64,000 nt of DNA from JAAYEA01 sp012689325 (lineage in GTDB: Bacteria; Chloroflexota; Anaerolineae; JAAYEA01). Of this stretch, positions 40,334 through 48,868 are shown one piece after another; position 1 is the stretch's first letter; each line of letters opens with the position of its first letter. The position numbers and the translations under genes are program-made. A model generated the notes under the pieces. That model had not been told where the DNA came from, did not search any database, and worked only from the letters and a program-made list of their open reading frames with translations. The stretch spans positions 9,923 through 73,922 of the forward strand of contig DAITVZ010000014.1 in assembly GCA_036841525.1 (NCBI GenBank), given 5' to 3'.

Positions 40334-41557
40334 ATGACCCAACCGTGGCATAACGACAAGTGGTTCGTCAGCCCCTGGAACTATATGCCAGAGGTGACCA
40401 AGGACTGGAAATTCACCGGCAAGCTCAAGGTCCACGACCTGACGCTGCGCGACGGCGAGCAGCAGGCCGGGCTCTGCCTGCGCAAAGAGGAAAAGGTCCG
40501 CATCGCCGAGAGCGCGGCGGCCATGGGCATCCACCGCATCGAGGCCGGCATCCCCGTCGTCTCGGATGAGGACGAGGCCGCCATCAAAGAGATCGTGCGG
40601 CGCAACCTGGGCCCCGAGATCTTTGCCCTGGCCCGTTGCCGCGTGGCCGACGTGCAGCGCGTGGTGGATTGCGGCGTCAGCGGCGCCATCGTCGAGATCC
40701 CCTGCAGCGAGCACATGCTCGAATACGCCTACAAGTGGTCGACGCAAAAGGCCATCGAGCTCTCCGTCGAGGCGACCAAGTACGCCCACGACCAGGGGCT
40801 CTATGTCGTCTTCTTTCCCATCGACGCCACCCGCACCGAGATGAACTGGTACCTGGACCTGATCGAGCAGGTGGCCACCCACGGGCACATGGACGCCCTG
40901 GCGCTGGTGGACACGGCGGGCGTGCTCTCCCCGCACTCGATCCCCTACCTGGTGCAGCGGACGCAGGAGCGCATCCACAAGCCGCTGGAGGCCCACTTCC
41001 ACAACGATTTCGGCGTGGGCGTGGCCAACACCATCGCCGCCATGGTCTCGGGCGTGAGCGTGGCGCACCTGACCAGCATGGGCATCGGCGAGCGCGCCGG
41101 CAACACCCCGCTGGAAGAGACCGTCATGGCGCTCAAGCTGCTCTACGGGCAGGACCTAGGCATCAAGACCGAGAACTTTCGCCAGCACTCGCTCCTGGTG
41201 CGCGAGCTGGCCGGGCTGGTGCAGCCCTCCAACCGGCCCATCGTCGGCGACACGGTCTTTACCATGGAAGCGGGCATCATCACCGACTGGTACCACAACG
41301 TGGGCGACGACCACTTTCTGGAGGTGTTCCCCTTCGTGCCCGAGCTGGTGGGGCAAGAGAAGGAGAGCGTGATCCTGGGCAAAAAGAGCGGCGCCGCCTC
41401 CATCGATATCTGGCTGGACAAGCTGGCCGTGGACGCGGACAAGGAGCAGCGCGCCGAGATCCTCAAGCGGGTCAAGCTGATGGGCATCCAGCGCAAGGGC
41501 CCCATCTCGGAGCTGGATTTCCGCGCCATCGTGGACCAGGTGGTCAAGAACAAGTAG
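40334..41557 (+). CDS. HMGL-like / homocitrate or isopropylmalate synthase-family aldolase
   Basis: 407 residues. KVHDLTLRDGEQQAGLCLRK is the family's first signature (metal-binding HD and catalytic R), EAHFHNDFGVGVANTIAAM carries the H-x-H metal ligands, and GIGERAGNTPLEE follows. These enzymes condense acyl-CoA with 2-oxo acids or cleave such products. No leuC/leuD or lysine genes are adjacent, so the product is unknown. 14 bp after the deacetylase; likely the last gene of that operon. Confidence 0.88.
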   Translation: MTQPWHNDKWFVSPWNYMPEVTKDWKFTGKLKVHDLTLRDGEQQAGLCLRKEEKVRIAESAAAMGIHRIEAGIPVVSDEDEAAIKEIVRRNLGPEIFALARCRVADVQRVVDCGVSGAIVEIPCSEHMLEYAYKWSTQKAIELSVEATKYAHDQGLYVVFFPIDATRTEMNWYLDLIEQVATHGHMDALALVDTAGVLSPHSIPYLVQRTQERIHKPLEAHFHNDFGVGVANTIAAMVSGVSVAHLTSMGIGERAGNTPLEETVMALKLLYGQDLGIKTENFRQHSLLVRELAGLVQPSNRPIVGDTVFTMEAGIITDWYHNVGDDHFLEVFPFVPELVGQEKESVILGKKSGAASIDIWLDKLAVDADKEQRAEILKRVKLMGIQRKGPISELDFRAIVDQVVKNK

Positions 41558-41568
41558 GCGCGTATCGC

Positions 41569-41638
41569 GTAGGGGCGATCCTTGTGATCGCCCTGTGCGG
41601 GGGCCTACACGTGGGGCGAACACGAGGTTCGCCCCCAC
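41569..41638. repeat. Two TAGGGGCGA-type palindromes
   Basis: GTAGGGGCGATCCTTGTGAT with its partner arm (41569-41608) and GTGGGGCGAACACGAGGTTC with GCCCCCAC (41611-41638). The second is the same motif as the arms of the nested repeat at 12563-12662. Confidence 0.72.
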
Positions 41639-41716
41639 GAGGCGCGTGGTGGGTCATGTGGGGCGACGCGGATCGCGGGGCGAGGATATCCCTCGCCGCA
41701 CGGTCCGCGTCTTGTT

Positions 41717-41746
41717 TTGCCCCGATCGGGCAACTCATTGTACAAT
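41717..41746 (+). promoter_or_regulatory. Promoter of the GH4 gene
   Basis: TTGCCC (41717-41722) and TACAAT (41741-41746), 18-bp spacing, 40 bp before the ATG. Confidence 0.6.
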
Positions 41747-41785
41747 GCGGGCGTCCCGACCGAATCACCTGTGGAGGCATGTCCC

Positions 41786-43114
41786 ATGGTCAAGATCGCT
41801 TTTATTGGCGCGGGGAGCTATGGCTTCACCCGCAACCTGGTGCGCGACGTCCTGACCTTCCCCCTGCTCAAGGACGCCGAGCTGGCGCTGATGGACATCA
41901 ACCCGGAGCGCCTCGAATTCGCCGAGAAATCGGTCCGCAAGATCGTCACCAGCGGCAACTATCCGGCCAAGGTGACGGCCACCCTGAACCGCGAGGAGGC
42001 GCTGCGGGGCGCGGATGCGGTGCTGGTGACTATCCTGGCGGGGGGCGTGGATGTCTGGCGCAACGACATCGAGATCCCGAAAAAGTACGGCGTCGATATC
42101 AACATCGGCGACACCCGCGGCGTCTCGGGCATCTTTCGTTTCCTGCGCACCGCGCCGGTGATGTTGGGGATCGCCCGCGACATGGAGCGGCTTTGCCCCG
42201 ACGCCACCATGCTCAACTATACCAACCCCATGGCCATGCTCTGCCGCGCCATGCAGCGCGAGACGTCCATCAAGCTGACGGGCCTCTGCCACAGCGTGCA
42301 GGGTACCGCCGAGATGCTGGCCAAGTGGATCGGCGCGCCCATGGAGGAGGTCACCTACACCTGCGCCGGGATCAACCACACCTCCTGGTACGTCAAGTAC
42401 GAGTGGAAGGGCCAGGACGCTTACCCCCTGATCCGCAAGGCCGTCACCGAGCAGCCCGAGATCTATAACGCGGAGCAGGTCCGCAACGAGATGTTCCTGG
42501 CGCTGGATTACTATGTCACCGAGTCCAGCGGGCACAACTCGGAGTACAACTGGTGGTTCCGCAAGCGCGCGGACCTGATCGAAAAGTATTGCACCCACGG
42601 GACCAACTGGAACCCCGGCGAGTACGCCTACATCGTCAACCGCTATAGCGAGCGGGAGACCAACTGGCGCGAGGAAGCCCGCAAGTGGTACGCCTCCGAC
42701 AACGCCATCTCGCTGGAGCGGGGCCACGAGTATGCCGCCTACATCATCAACGCGCTGCAGGGCGGCGAGCCGTTCCAGTTCAACGGCAACGTGCCGAACA
42801 CTGGCCTCGTGACCAACCTGCCGGATAGGGCCTGCGTGGAGGTGCCGGTGTGGGCCTCCAAGAAGGGGCTGGAGGCGGTGCACGTGGGGGCCCTCCCGCC
42901 TCAGTGCGCGCTGCTGACCAACCTCAACTCGAGCATCGAAGAGATGGCGGTGGAAGGCTGCATCAGCGGCGATCCTCGCCTGATCTACCAGGCCATCGCC
43001 CACGACCCGCTCACCGCGGCCATGCTCTCCCTGGCGGAGATCAAGACCATGGTGAACGAGATGCTCGCGTTCAACCAGCCCTACCTGCCGACGTTCAAGC
43101 ATTTCAAGGCGTAA
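41786..43114 (+). CDS. Glycoside hydrolase family 4 (alpha-galactosidase / alpha-galacturonidase-like)
   Basis: 442 residues. The NAD-binding N-terminus [23 protein letters not shown], and Mn2+ ligands C168 (GLCHSVQG) and H198 (CAGINHTSW) identify GH4, which uses an unusual oxidation-elimination mechanism with NAD+ and Mn2+. Whether the substrate is a galactoside or a galacturonide cannot be read from the sequence; the neighbouring PL22-like gene makes uronides attractive. GTGGAGGCATGTCCC precedes the ATG. Confidence 0.92.
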   Translation: MVKIAFIGAGSYGFTRNLVRDVLTFPLLKDAELALMDINPERLEFAEKSVRKIVTSGNYPAKVTATLNREEALRGADAVLVTILAGGVDVWRNDIEIPKKYGVDINIGDTRGVSGIFRFLRTAPVMLGIARDMERLCPDATMLNYTNPMAMLCRAMQRETSIKLTGLCHSVQGTAEMLAKWIGAPMEEVTYTCAGINHTSWYVKYEWKGQDAYPLIRKAVTEQPEIYNAEQVRNEMFLALDYYVTESSGHNSEYNWWFRKRADLIEKYCTHGTNWNPGEYAYIVNRYSERETNWREEARKWYASDNAISLERGHEYAAYIINALQGGEPFQFNGNVPNTGLVTNLPDRACVEVPVWASKKGLEAVHVGALPPQCALLTNLNSSIEEMAVEGCISGDPRLIYQAIAHDPLTAAMLSLAEIKTMVNEMLAFNQPYLPTFKHFKA

Positions 43115-43124
43115 GCGCGAAGCG

Positions 43125-43214
43125 CGAATCGCACATCGCTAATCGCGGATCGCTTATCGCAGGAGCGGAGCTGTTCGGGTCCGTTTCCTGCGATTTGCGA
43201 TACGCGATAGGCTA
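43125..43214. repeat. GCGAT-type composite palindromic repeat
   Basis: Left arm GCGAATCGCACATCGCTAAT, spacer with GCGGAGCTGTTCGGGTCCG, right arm GCGATTTGCGATACGCGATA. Fills the gap between the GH4 gene and the next gene. Confidence 0.8.
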
Positions 43215-43230
43215 TATGCCCGGAGGAGAC

Positions 43231-44361
43231 ATGGCCCTGCACAAAGGCGACCGCTTCGACGAATCCGTGGCCTTTGCCGACGCGGTGACCTCCAAGCTGT
43301 CGCGGCGGCTGACCCAGTTCCGCGATTTCAACCAGACCCCCACCTACCACCTCAACGCCTGCTTTTCCGCCGATAGCCGCTACCTGGTGATGGCCTCCTG
43401 GGACGCGGAGGGGGATTCCTGCCTGTTGCGGGCGGAGGTGGCGACGGGCGAGATCACGGTGCTGGCCGCGCTGCCCCGCGCCAGCGGCGAGGACTATAAC
43501 GGCAACAACGTCTCGCTGATCCAGGCCAGCCAGTGGGTGGCGGCCAACACCGGCAAGACGCTGCGGCTCTGCCACCTGGAGACGCTGGAGGAGCGGGTGC
43601 TGCTGGACCTGAGCGGCACCGAGCAGCGCTTCGGCCACCCCATCGGCAGCCTCGACGGGACCAAGGTCTTTATCCCGCGCATGACCAAGCGGGTGATCCC
43701 CGGCGAGACCAAGGATGTCTCGGTGACGCACCTGGAGGTGGAGATCGCCAGCGGCGCGACCCGGGAGCTCTTTTTCGACGAGGGGCGCGCCTGCAACCAC
43801 CTGGTCCCCAACCCCGTAGACCCCGACCTGCTCCTGATCGACCGCGACCTCCCGCCCAAGTTCGCCCACGGCGGCGACGGCGGCCAGACCAGCCGGGTCT
43901 GGGTACTCAACCGCGTCACGGGGGCGGTGACCGAGATCCGCCCGCGGGACCCCCACCGCTTCCAGATCCACTCCAACTGGAACAGCACCGGCGAGCGGGT
44001 CTTGCATCACGCCAAGTCGGCCCACGGCGGGCACTATATCGGCGCCTCGGACGCGACGGGCCGCTCGGTGTTCGAGCGCTGGTACCCCGAGTTCCACTAT
44101 GGGCACATGTGCACCCACCCCAGCGAGGATGTGATGATCACCGATGGCCTGTTCACCTCGGACCTGGTGATCAAGATTCACTATCGCGAGCTGGACGAGT
44201 CGGGCGCGCCGCGGCTGGAGGTGCTGGCGCGGCACAGCTCGGATTGGTCCAAGGGGCAGCAATCGCACCCGCACTGCCACGTCTCGCGGGATGGGCGGTG
44301 GCTGAGCTATAACAAGGGCGACGCAGGGCGCTCGGATGTGTACGTGGTGAGGATCGCGTAG
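43231..44361 (+). CDS. Oligogalacturonate-lyase-like (PL22-like) beta-propeller protein
   Basis: 376 residues with WD40/PD40-like repeats. TPTYHLNACFSADSRYLVMA, HRFQIHSNWNSTGERVLHHA, HYGHMCTHPSEDVMITDG and QSHPHCHVSRDGRWLSYNKG carry conserved histidines in the arrangement of oligogalacturonide lyases, which use a metal-bound histidine site to split digalacturonate. Similarity was judged by motif only. CGGAGGAGAC precedes the ATG. A role after GH4 in uronide breakdown is inferred. Confidence 0.72.
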   Translation: MALHKGDRFDESVAFADAVTSKLSRRLTQFRDFNQTPTYHLNACFSADSRYLVMASWDAEGDSCLLRAEVATGEITVLAALPRASGEDYNGNNVSLIQASQWVAANTGKTLRLCHLETLEERVLLDLSGTEQRFGHPIGSLDGTKVFIPRMTKRVIPGETKDVSVTHLEVEIASGATRELFFDEGRACNHLVPNPVDPDLLLIDRDLPPKFAHGGDGGQTSRVWVLNRVTGAVTEIRPRDPHRFQIHSNWNSTGERVLHHAKSAHGGHYIGASDATGRSVFERWYPEFHYGHMCTHPSEDVMITDGLFTSDLVIKIHYRELDESGAPRLEVLARHSSDWSKGQQSHPHCHVSRDGRWLSYNKGDAGRSDVYVVRIA

Positions 44362-44468
44362 GGGAGCCCTGCACGGCGATCAATGCGGCATGGAATGCCC
44401 GGCGCGCTATGAACGGCGCGCCCAGGCCCGGCGATTCGCGATACGCGATCTGCGATTCGCGATATGCG

Positions 44469-45635
44469 CTACTCCGGCGCGCCCCGGCGCACCACGTCGG
44501 CGCCGTAGCGCTTTTGCAGCTCGCGCACGGCCTCCAGGATGCGTCCCTCGCGCTGCCAATCGCGGTCCCACAGCCCCAACTGATGCAGCGGGTCCATCAG
44601 CCCGCTGACGCCCACGCCGATCAGGCGGACGGCCTTGCCGCGCTCCCAGGTCTTGTCAAAGAGGCGGTGGGCGGCGGCGCGGATCGCGGCGGCGTCGCAG
44701 GCGGGCTCGGGGAGCGACTCCTGGCGCGTGAGGGTGGTGAAATCGGGCCAGCGCAGCTTGAGCTTGACGGTGAGGCCGCCCTTGCCCGCGGCATGGAGCT
44801 GCTGGGCCACGTCGTCGGCCAGCTCGTCCAGCGTGCGGCGGAGCGCCCGCTCGTCGCTGACGTCCCGGGCGTAGGTCACCTCGCGGCTCATGGACTTGGC
44901 CTCGTGAAAGGTGACGATGGGCGAGTCGTCCAGCCCCTGGGCGTGGCGGTGCAGGGCGTAGCCGTTCTTGCCAAAGGCGCGCACCAGCTCGGCTTCGGGC
45001 GCGGCGGCGATGTCGCCGATGGTGGCGATCCCCAGGCTCCCCAGGCGCTCGGCGGTGCTGGGCCCCACGCCCCAGAGCGCGCGGGCCGGCAGGGGGGCCA
45101 GGAAGGCGGCCTCGCTCCCCGGCGGGACCACCAGGATGGCGCTGGGCGGGCCGTCGCCCCGGGCGGAGGCCTTGCCGACGTCGGTGGCGATCTTGGCGAC
45201 CAGCTTGTTGCTGGCGACGCCGAGCGAGCAAGGGAGCTCCAGCTCGGCGCGGATGCGCGCTTGCAGGCGGCGGGCGATGGCCTCGCCGGGCTCGGGGAGC
45301 GCGGTCACGTCCAGGAAGGCCTCGTCGATCGAGATCTGCTCCACCAGCTCGGTGAGGGCGTGGAGCCGCTCCATCACCTGTTGGGAAGCCTCGTGATAGG
45401 CGCCGTGGCGGGGGCGCACCACCAGCAGCCCCGGGCAGAGGCGGAGGGCGCGGGACATGGGCATGGCGGAGCGGACGCCGTGGCGGCGCGCGGCGTAGGA
45501 GCAGGAAGCGACCACGCCGCGGGTCTCGGGCTGGCCGCCGACGGCGAAGGCCTTGCCCCGCAGCGCCGGATCGCGCAGCTCTTCCACGGCGCAAAAGAAG
45601 GCGTCCAGGTCCAGGTGCAGGATGGTGCGTGACAT
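44469..45635 (-). CDS. dinB: DNA polymerase IV
   Basis: Y-family translesion polymerase, 388 residues. ILHLDLDAFFCAVEEL gives the first metal-binding aspartates, SIDEAFLDVT the catalytic D-E pair, and LWGVGPSTAERLGSLGIATI the helix-hairpin-helix. The little-finger domain follows (SREVTYARDV). The C-terminal end lacks an obvious clamp-binding box. Apparently monocistronic. Confidence 0.95.
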   Translation of the reverse strand: MSRTILHLDLDAFFCAVEELRDPALRGKAFAVGGQPETRGVVASCSYAARRHGVRSAMPMSRALRLCPGLLVVRPRHGAYHEASQQVMERLHALTELVEQISIDEAFLDVTALPEPGEAIARRLQARIRAELELPCSLGVASNKLVAKIATDVGKASARGDGPPSAILVVPPGSEAAFLAPLPARALWGVGPSTAERLGSLGIATIGDIAAAPEAELVRAFGKNGYALHRHAQGLDDSPIVTFHEAKSMSREVTYARDVSDERALRRTLDELADDVAQQLHAAGKGGLTVKLKLRWPDFTTLTRQESLPEPACDAAAIRAAAHRLFDKTWERGKAVRLIGVGVSGLMDPLHQLGLWDRDWQREGRILEAVRELQKRYGADVVRRGAPE

Positions 45636-45678
45636 GGGCGGGCCCCAGAAAACGAGTTACAGGTTACAAGTGGCAAGA

Positions 45679-45718
45679 AGGTCGAACGTCAAACGTCGAA
45701 TGTCGAACGTCAGGACTC
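45679..45718. repeat. GTCGAA/GTCAAA tandem-type repeat, copy 2
   Basis: Four short units around GTCGAACGTCAAACGTCGAA upstream of dinB, of the same family as 16694-16742. Confidence 0.65.
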
Positions 45719-45852
45719 GGCGAGTCAGAACGGTTGTTCTTGGGGTAGTATAGCATGGGCGGGGGTGGATGTCAAGCGTGTTGTTCGCCTCTGCCGATTT
45801 GCGTGTATAATGGCGCCAGAACGATCAAAACTCGCCGCAAGGAGCGCAGCCT

Positions 45853-46752
45853 GTGACTGAAACCCATCTCGATCCGCACAATATCGACCTCCACTACCAC
45901 GCCGGGCAGGAGCGCCAGATCGGCGCGACGCTGGACGGCTACCTGGAGCACGCCGTGGTCACCGGCCGCAAGGTGGTGGGGCTCACCGACCACCTGGAGT
46001 TCTACATCGGGCAGCCGCCCTCCAACCGCAAGCCGATGTTCACCTACGAGCAGTGCGTGGCGGGGCTGCTGCGCTACCGCCAGGACGTGGAGGAGGCCCG
46101 CGGGCGCTACCCGGGGCTGCGCATCCTCTTTGGCCCCGAGACCCACGCGAACCCCCGCATCGACCTGCGACAGATGCCCCAGGAGGTGGTGGACGTCTCG
46201 GACTATTTCCACAGCAGCCTGCCCTTCGACGACACCTCGCCGGAGGCCACCACCGCGGCCCGGCTGCAGCGGCTCCGCGACGTGGCCGCGCTGCGCGAGC
46301 GCACCGGCAAGCCCGCCTTTATCTGCCACCCCTTCCGCGAGTCCGTCAACTGGCGGCTGGTCAAGCACCCCATCGCCGATTGGGTGACGGCGCTGCCCTC
46401 GCGGCCGGACTGCGACTTCCCCGAGGAGCTGATCTCGCGCTTTTTCGGCTTTGACGTGCGGGCGGTGGCGCGGGCCTGCGGCGAGCTCGGGCTGCCCATC
46501 GAGATCAACGGCGGGACGGATTTCCGCATCCGCGCGCTGAACCTGCCCGCGCCGCTGCAACTGCTCTGGGCGGCCTATCGATTCTTCCGCGACGAGGGGG
46601 CGGGGTTCGTGCCGGGGAGCGACCAGCACGCCTACCGCGCCGCTGACCCCACCCGTCGAGAGGGGCGCTACATCCCCTGGGAGCCGTTCGACTTTCTGGG
46701 GGTGACGGTGGATCGGATGCCCTTGGTGACCAACCTGTTGGGAGGCAAGTAA
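45853..46752 (+). CDS. PHP-domain hydrolase (histidinol-phosphatase-like)
   Basis: 299 residues from a GTG start preceded by AAGGAGCGCAGCC. Metal-binding motifs of the PHP fold: DLHYHAG near 16, GLTDHLEFY near 46, FGPETHANPR, ICHPFRES and GSDQHAYR. PHP proteins of this size are phosphatases or phosphoesterases; the substrate is unknown. A TATAAT box lies at 45806-45811, with no clear -35. Its stop is 2 bp before the dipeptidase ATG, so they form an operon. Confidence 0.85.
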   Translation: MTETHLDPHNIDLHYHAGQERQIGATLDGYLEHAVVTGRKVVGLTDHLEFYIGQPPSNRKPMFTYEQCVAGLLRYRQDVEEARGRYPGLRILFGPETHANPRIDLRQMPQEVVDVSDYFHSSLPFDDTSPEATTAARLQRLRDVAALRERTGKPAFICHPFRESVNWRLVKHPIADWVTALPSRPDCDFPEELISRFFGFDVRAVARACGELGLPIEINGGTDFRIRALNLPAPLQLLWAAYRFFRDEGAGFVPGSDQHAYRAADPTRREGRYIPWEPFDFLGVTVDRMPLVTNLLGGK

Positions 46753-46754
46753 CC

Positions 46755-47810
46755 ATGTTGATGATCGATTCGCACCTGGATATGGGCCTGAACGCCGTGG
46801 ATTGGGACCGCGACCTGAACTTGGAGGTGGCCGAGATACGCGCCCGGGAGCGGGGGATGAAGGAAAAGGGGCGGGCGTGTAACACCGTCTCGCTCCCCGA
46901 GCTGCGCCGGGCCCAGGCGGCGGTCTGCCTCTACACCGTGCTCTGCCGGACGGCGCGGCCGGGCAACCCGCTCCCCGGCGTGGCGCACCAAGAGATCGCC
47001 TACGCCCGGGCCCAGGGGCACCTGGCCTATTACCGCGTGCTGGAGGCGGCGGGCAAGGTGCGCATGCTGCGCGACTGGGCCAGCCTGAAGCGGCACTGGG
47101 ACGCCTGGGAGGCGGGCCAGCCGGATGAGCCGCTGGGCTACATCCTGGCCATGGAGGGGGCGGACCCGGTGGCCTGGCCGGAGCAGGTGGCCGAGTGGTG
47201 GGCCGACGGCCTGCGGGTGATCGGCCCGGCGCACTATGGGCTGGGCATCTATGCCCACGGCACCTCGACGCCCGGCGGGCTCACCGCGGCGGGGCGGCAG
47301 TTGGTCCGCGAGATGGACCGCGTGGGGATGATCTTGGACCTGAGCCACCTGGCCGACGAGGCCTTCTGGGAGGCGATGGAGCTCTATAGCGGGCCGGTGC
47401 TGGCCAGCCACAACAACTGCCGCGCCCTGGTCCCCGGCGACCGGCAGATGTCCGACGAGCAGCTCAAGGCGATCTTTACGCGGGGCGGCGTCGTCGGCGT
47501 GGCGTTGGACGCCTGGATGCTCTACCCCGGCTGGATCAAGGGGGAGACGCAGCCGAGCGTGGTGGGGATGGAGGCGGTGGCCGATCACCTGGACCACCTC
47601 TGCCAGGTGGCGGGGAACGCCGAGCACGCCGCCATCGGCAGCGACCTGGACGGCGGCTATGGCACCGAGCAGACCCCGCGCGACCTGGACACCATCACCG
47701 ACCTGCAAAAGGTCCCCGAGATGATGTCCCGGCGCGGGTACAAAGAGGCGGACATCCGCGGCATCATGCATGGCAACTGGCTGCGCTTCTTCCAGCGCGC
47801 GTGGAGCTAA
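46755..47810 (+). CDS. Membrane dipeptidase-family (renal dipeptidase-like) zinc peptidase
   Basis: 351 residues. The zinc ligands of the family can be placed: H and D in MIDSHLDMG, the bridging E in LAMEGADP, and histidines in LDLSHLADEAF and LASHNNCRAL; GSDLDGGYG is close to the usual GSDFDG. These enzymes cleave dipeptides, including D-residue ones. Coupled to the PHP gene; GGGAGGCAAG precedes the ATG. Confidence 0.9.
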   Translation: MLMIDSHLDMGLNAVDWDRDLNLEVAEIRARERGMKEKGRACNTVSLPELRRAQAAVCLYTVLCRTARPGNPLPGVAHQEIAYARAQGHLAYYRVLEAAGKVRMLRDWASLKRHWDAWEAGQPDEPLGYILAMEGADPVAWPEQVAEWWADGLRVIGPAHYGLGIYAHGTSTPGGLTAAGRQLVREMDRVGMILDLSHLADEAFWEAMELYSGPVLASHNNCRALVPGDRQMSDEQLKAIFTRGGVVGVALDAWMLYPGWIKGETQPSVVGMEAVADHLDHLCQVAGNAEHAAIGSDLDGGYGTEQTPRDLDTITDLQKVPEMMSRRGYKEADIRGIMHGNWLRFFQRAWS

Positions 47811-47820
47811 TCTGTCGTAG

Positions 47821-48026
47821 ACGCGGCATTCCGTGCCGATTCATCGCCTACCTGGGCTCGGGTGGTCAGGAGCGCGATGAATCGCGTACTACGAACCCCA
47901 GCTTGTAGTCGGCGGTTTGTCGCCGGCGGGCGTGTTGCGGCACCCGTGGCGCAAGCGGCACCCCAGGCCGGGCGCTCTGGCTTGCGTCCGGGGAGGCGCG
48001 CAACCCGGAGGGTTGCGCCACCACAG
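47821..48026. repeat. Cluster of short intergenic hairpins
   Basis: ACGCGGCATTCCGTGCCG, GGAGCGCGATGAATCGCG followed by TACTACGAACC, and CGCAACCCGGAGGGTTGCG lie in series between the dipeptidase and the hydrolase. Related hairpins occur at 12670-12722, 53920, 62496-62581 and 63950. Confidence 0.65.
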
Positions 48027-48043
48027 AGGAGGGCATGATCATA

Positions 48044-48850
48044 ATGGCTGAGTGGTCTTCCGGCGATATTATCGCCAACGGGATCAGGCTGCACTATCAC
48101 CGCACCGGCGGGGACAAGCCGCCGCTGGTGCTGTGCCATGGGTTCTCGGACAACGCCCTCTGCTGGACGCGGGTCGCCCGCGACCTGGAGGGCGCCTACG
48201 ATGTGATCATGGTTGACGCGCGGGGCCACGGCCAATCGGAGGCGCCCGAGTCGGGGCACGATTACGCCACCCGCGCCGCCGACCTGGCCGCCTTTATCCG
48301 GGCGCTGGGGCTGCGGCGGCCGGGCGCCTGGGGCCATTCCATGGGTGCGGCCACCGTGGCGCTGGCGGCGGCGGATAACCCCGACCTCTTTTCCTGCGTC
48401 ATCCTGGAGGACCCGCCCTGGTGGGATGACCAGGCGCGGGTGCAGCGGGAACGCGCGGCGAGCCGCGAGCAGCGGCTGGCGCGGGTGCTGGAGCAACGGG
48501 CGATGACCCGCGAGACGCTGATCGAGCAGGCGCGGCAGGGCAACCCCAAATGGCACGAGCTGGAGCTGGGCCCCTGGGCGGAGAGCAAGCGCCAGCTCAG
48601 CCCCCACGTCGTCCCCGCTGACTATATCGCGGAGCGGCCCTGGCGCGAGTGGGTGGGCCGGATCGCCTGCCCCATCCTGCTCCTGACCGCCGAGCGCGGC
48701 CTCGTCACGCCCGAGGTGGCGGCGGAGGCGACGCGGCTCTGGCAGGTCGGCCAGGTGGCGCGCATCCCCGAGACGGGGCACTGCATCCACCGGGACAACT
48801 ATGCGGCAACCATGGAAGCGATGCGGGCTTTTCTGGCAGGGGGCGGCTAG
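48044..48850 (+). CDS. Alpha/beta hydrolase
   Basis: 268 residues. VLCHGFSDNALCW is the oxyanion strand, GHSMGAAT (about 100) holds the nucleophilic serine, and the catalytic histidine is likely in PETGHCIHRDNY near the C-terminus. Substrate unknown. An ATG at 48035 is only 2 bp from AGGAGG, so 48044 is preferred. Starts a four-gene run (hydrolase, beta-lactamase fusion, enolase, and possibly the DUF2807 gene). Confidence 0.87.
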   Translation: MAEWSSGDIIANGIRLHYHRTGGDKPPLVLCHGFSDNALCWTRVARDLEGAYDVIMVDARGHGQSEAPESGHDYATRAADLAAFIRALGLRRPGAWGHSMGAATVALAAADNPDLFSCVILEDPPWWDDQARVQRERAASREQRLARVLEQRAMTRETLIEQARQGNPKWHELELGPWAESKRQLSPHVVPADYIAERPWREWVGRIACPILLLTAERGLVTPEVAAEATRLWQVGQVARIPETGHCIHRDNYAATMEAMRAFLAGGG

Positions 48851-48868
48851 CGAGAGAGGAGCGGGGCG

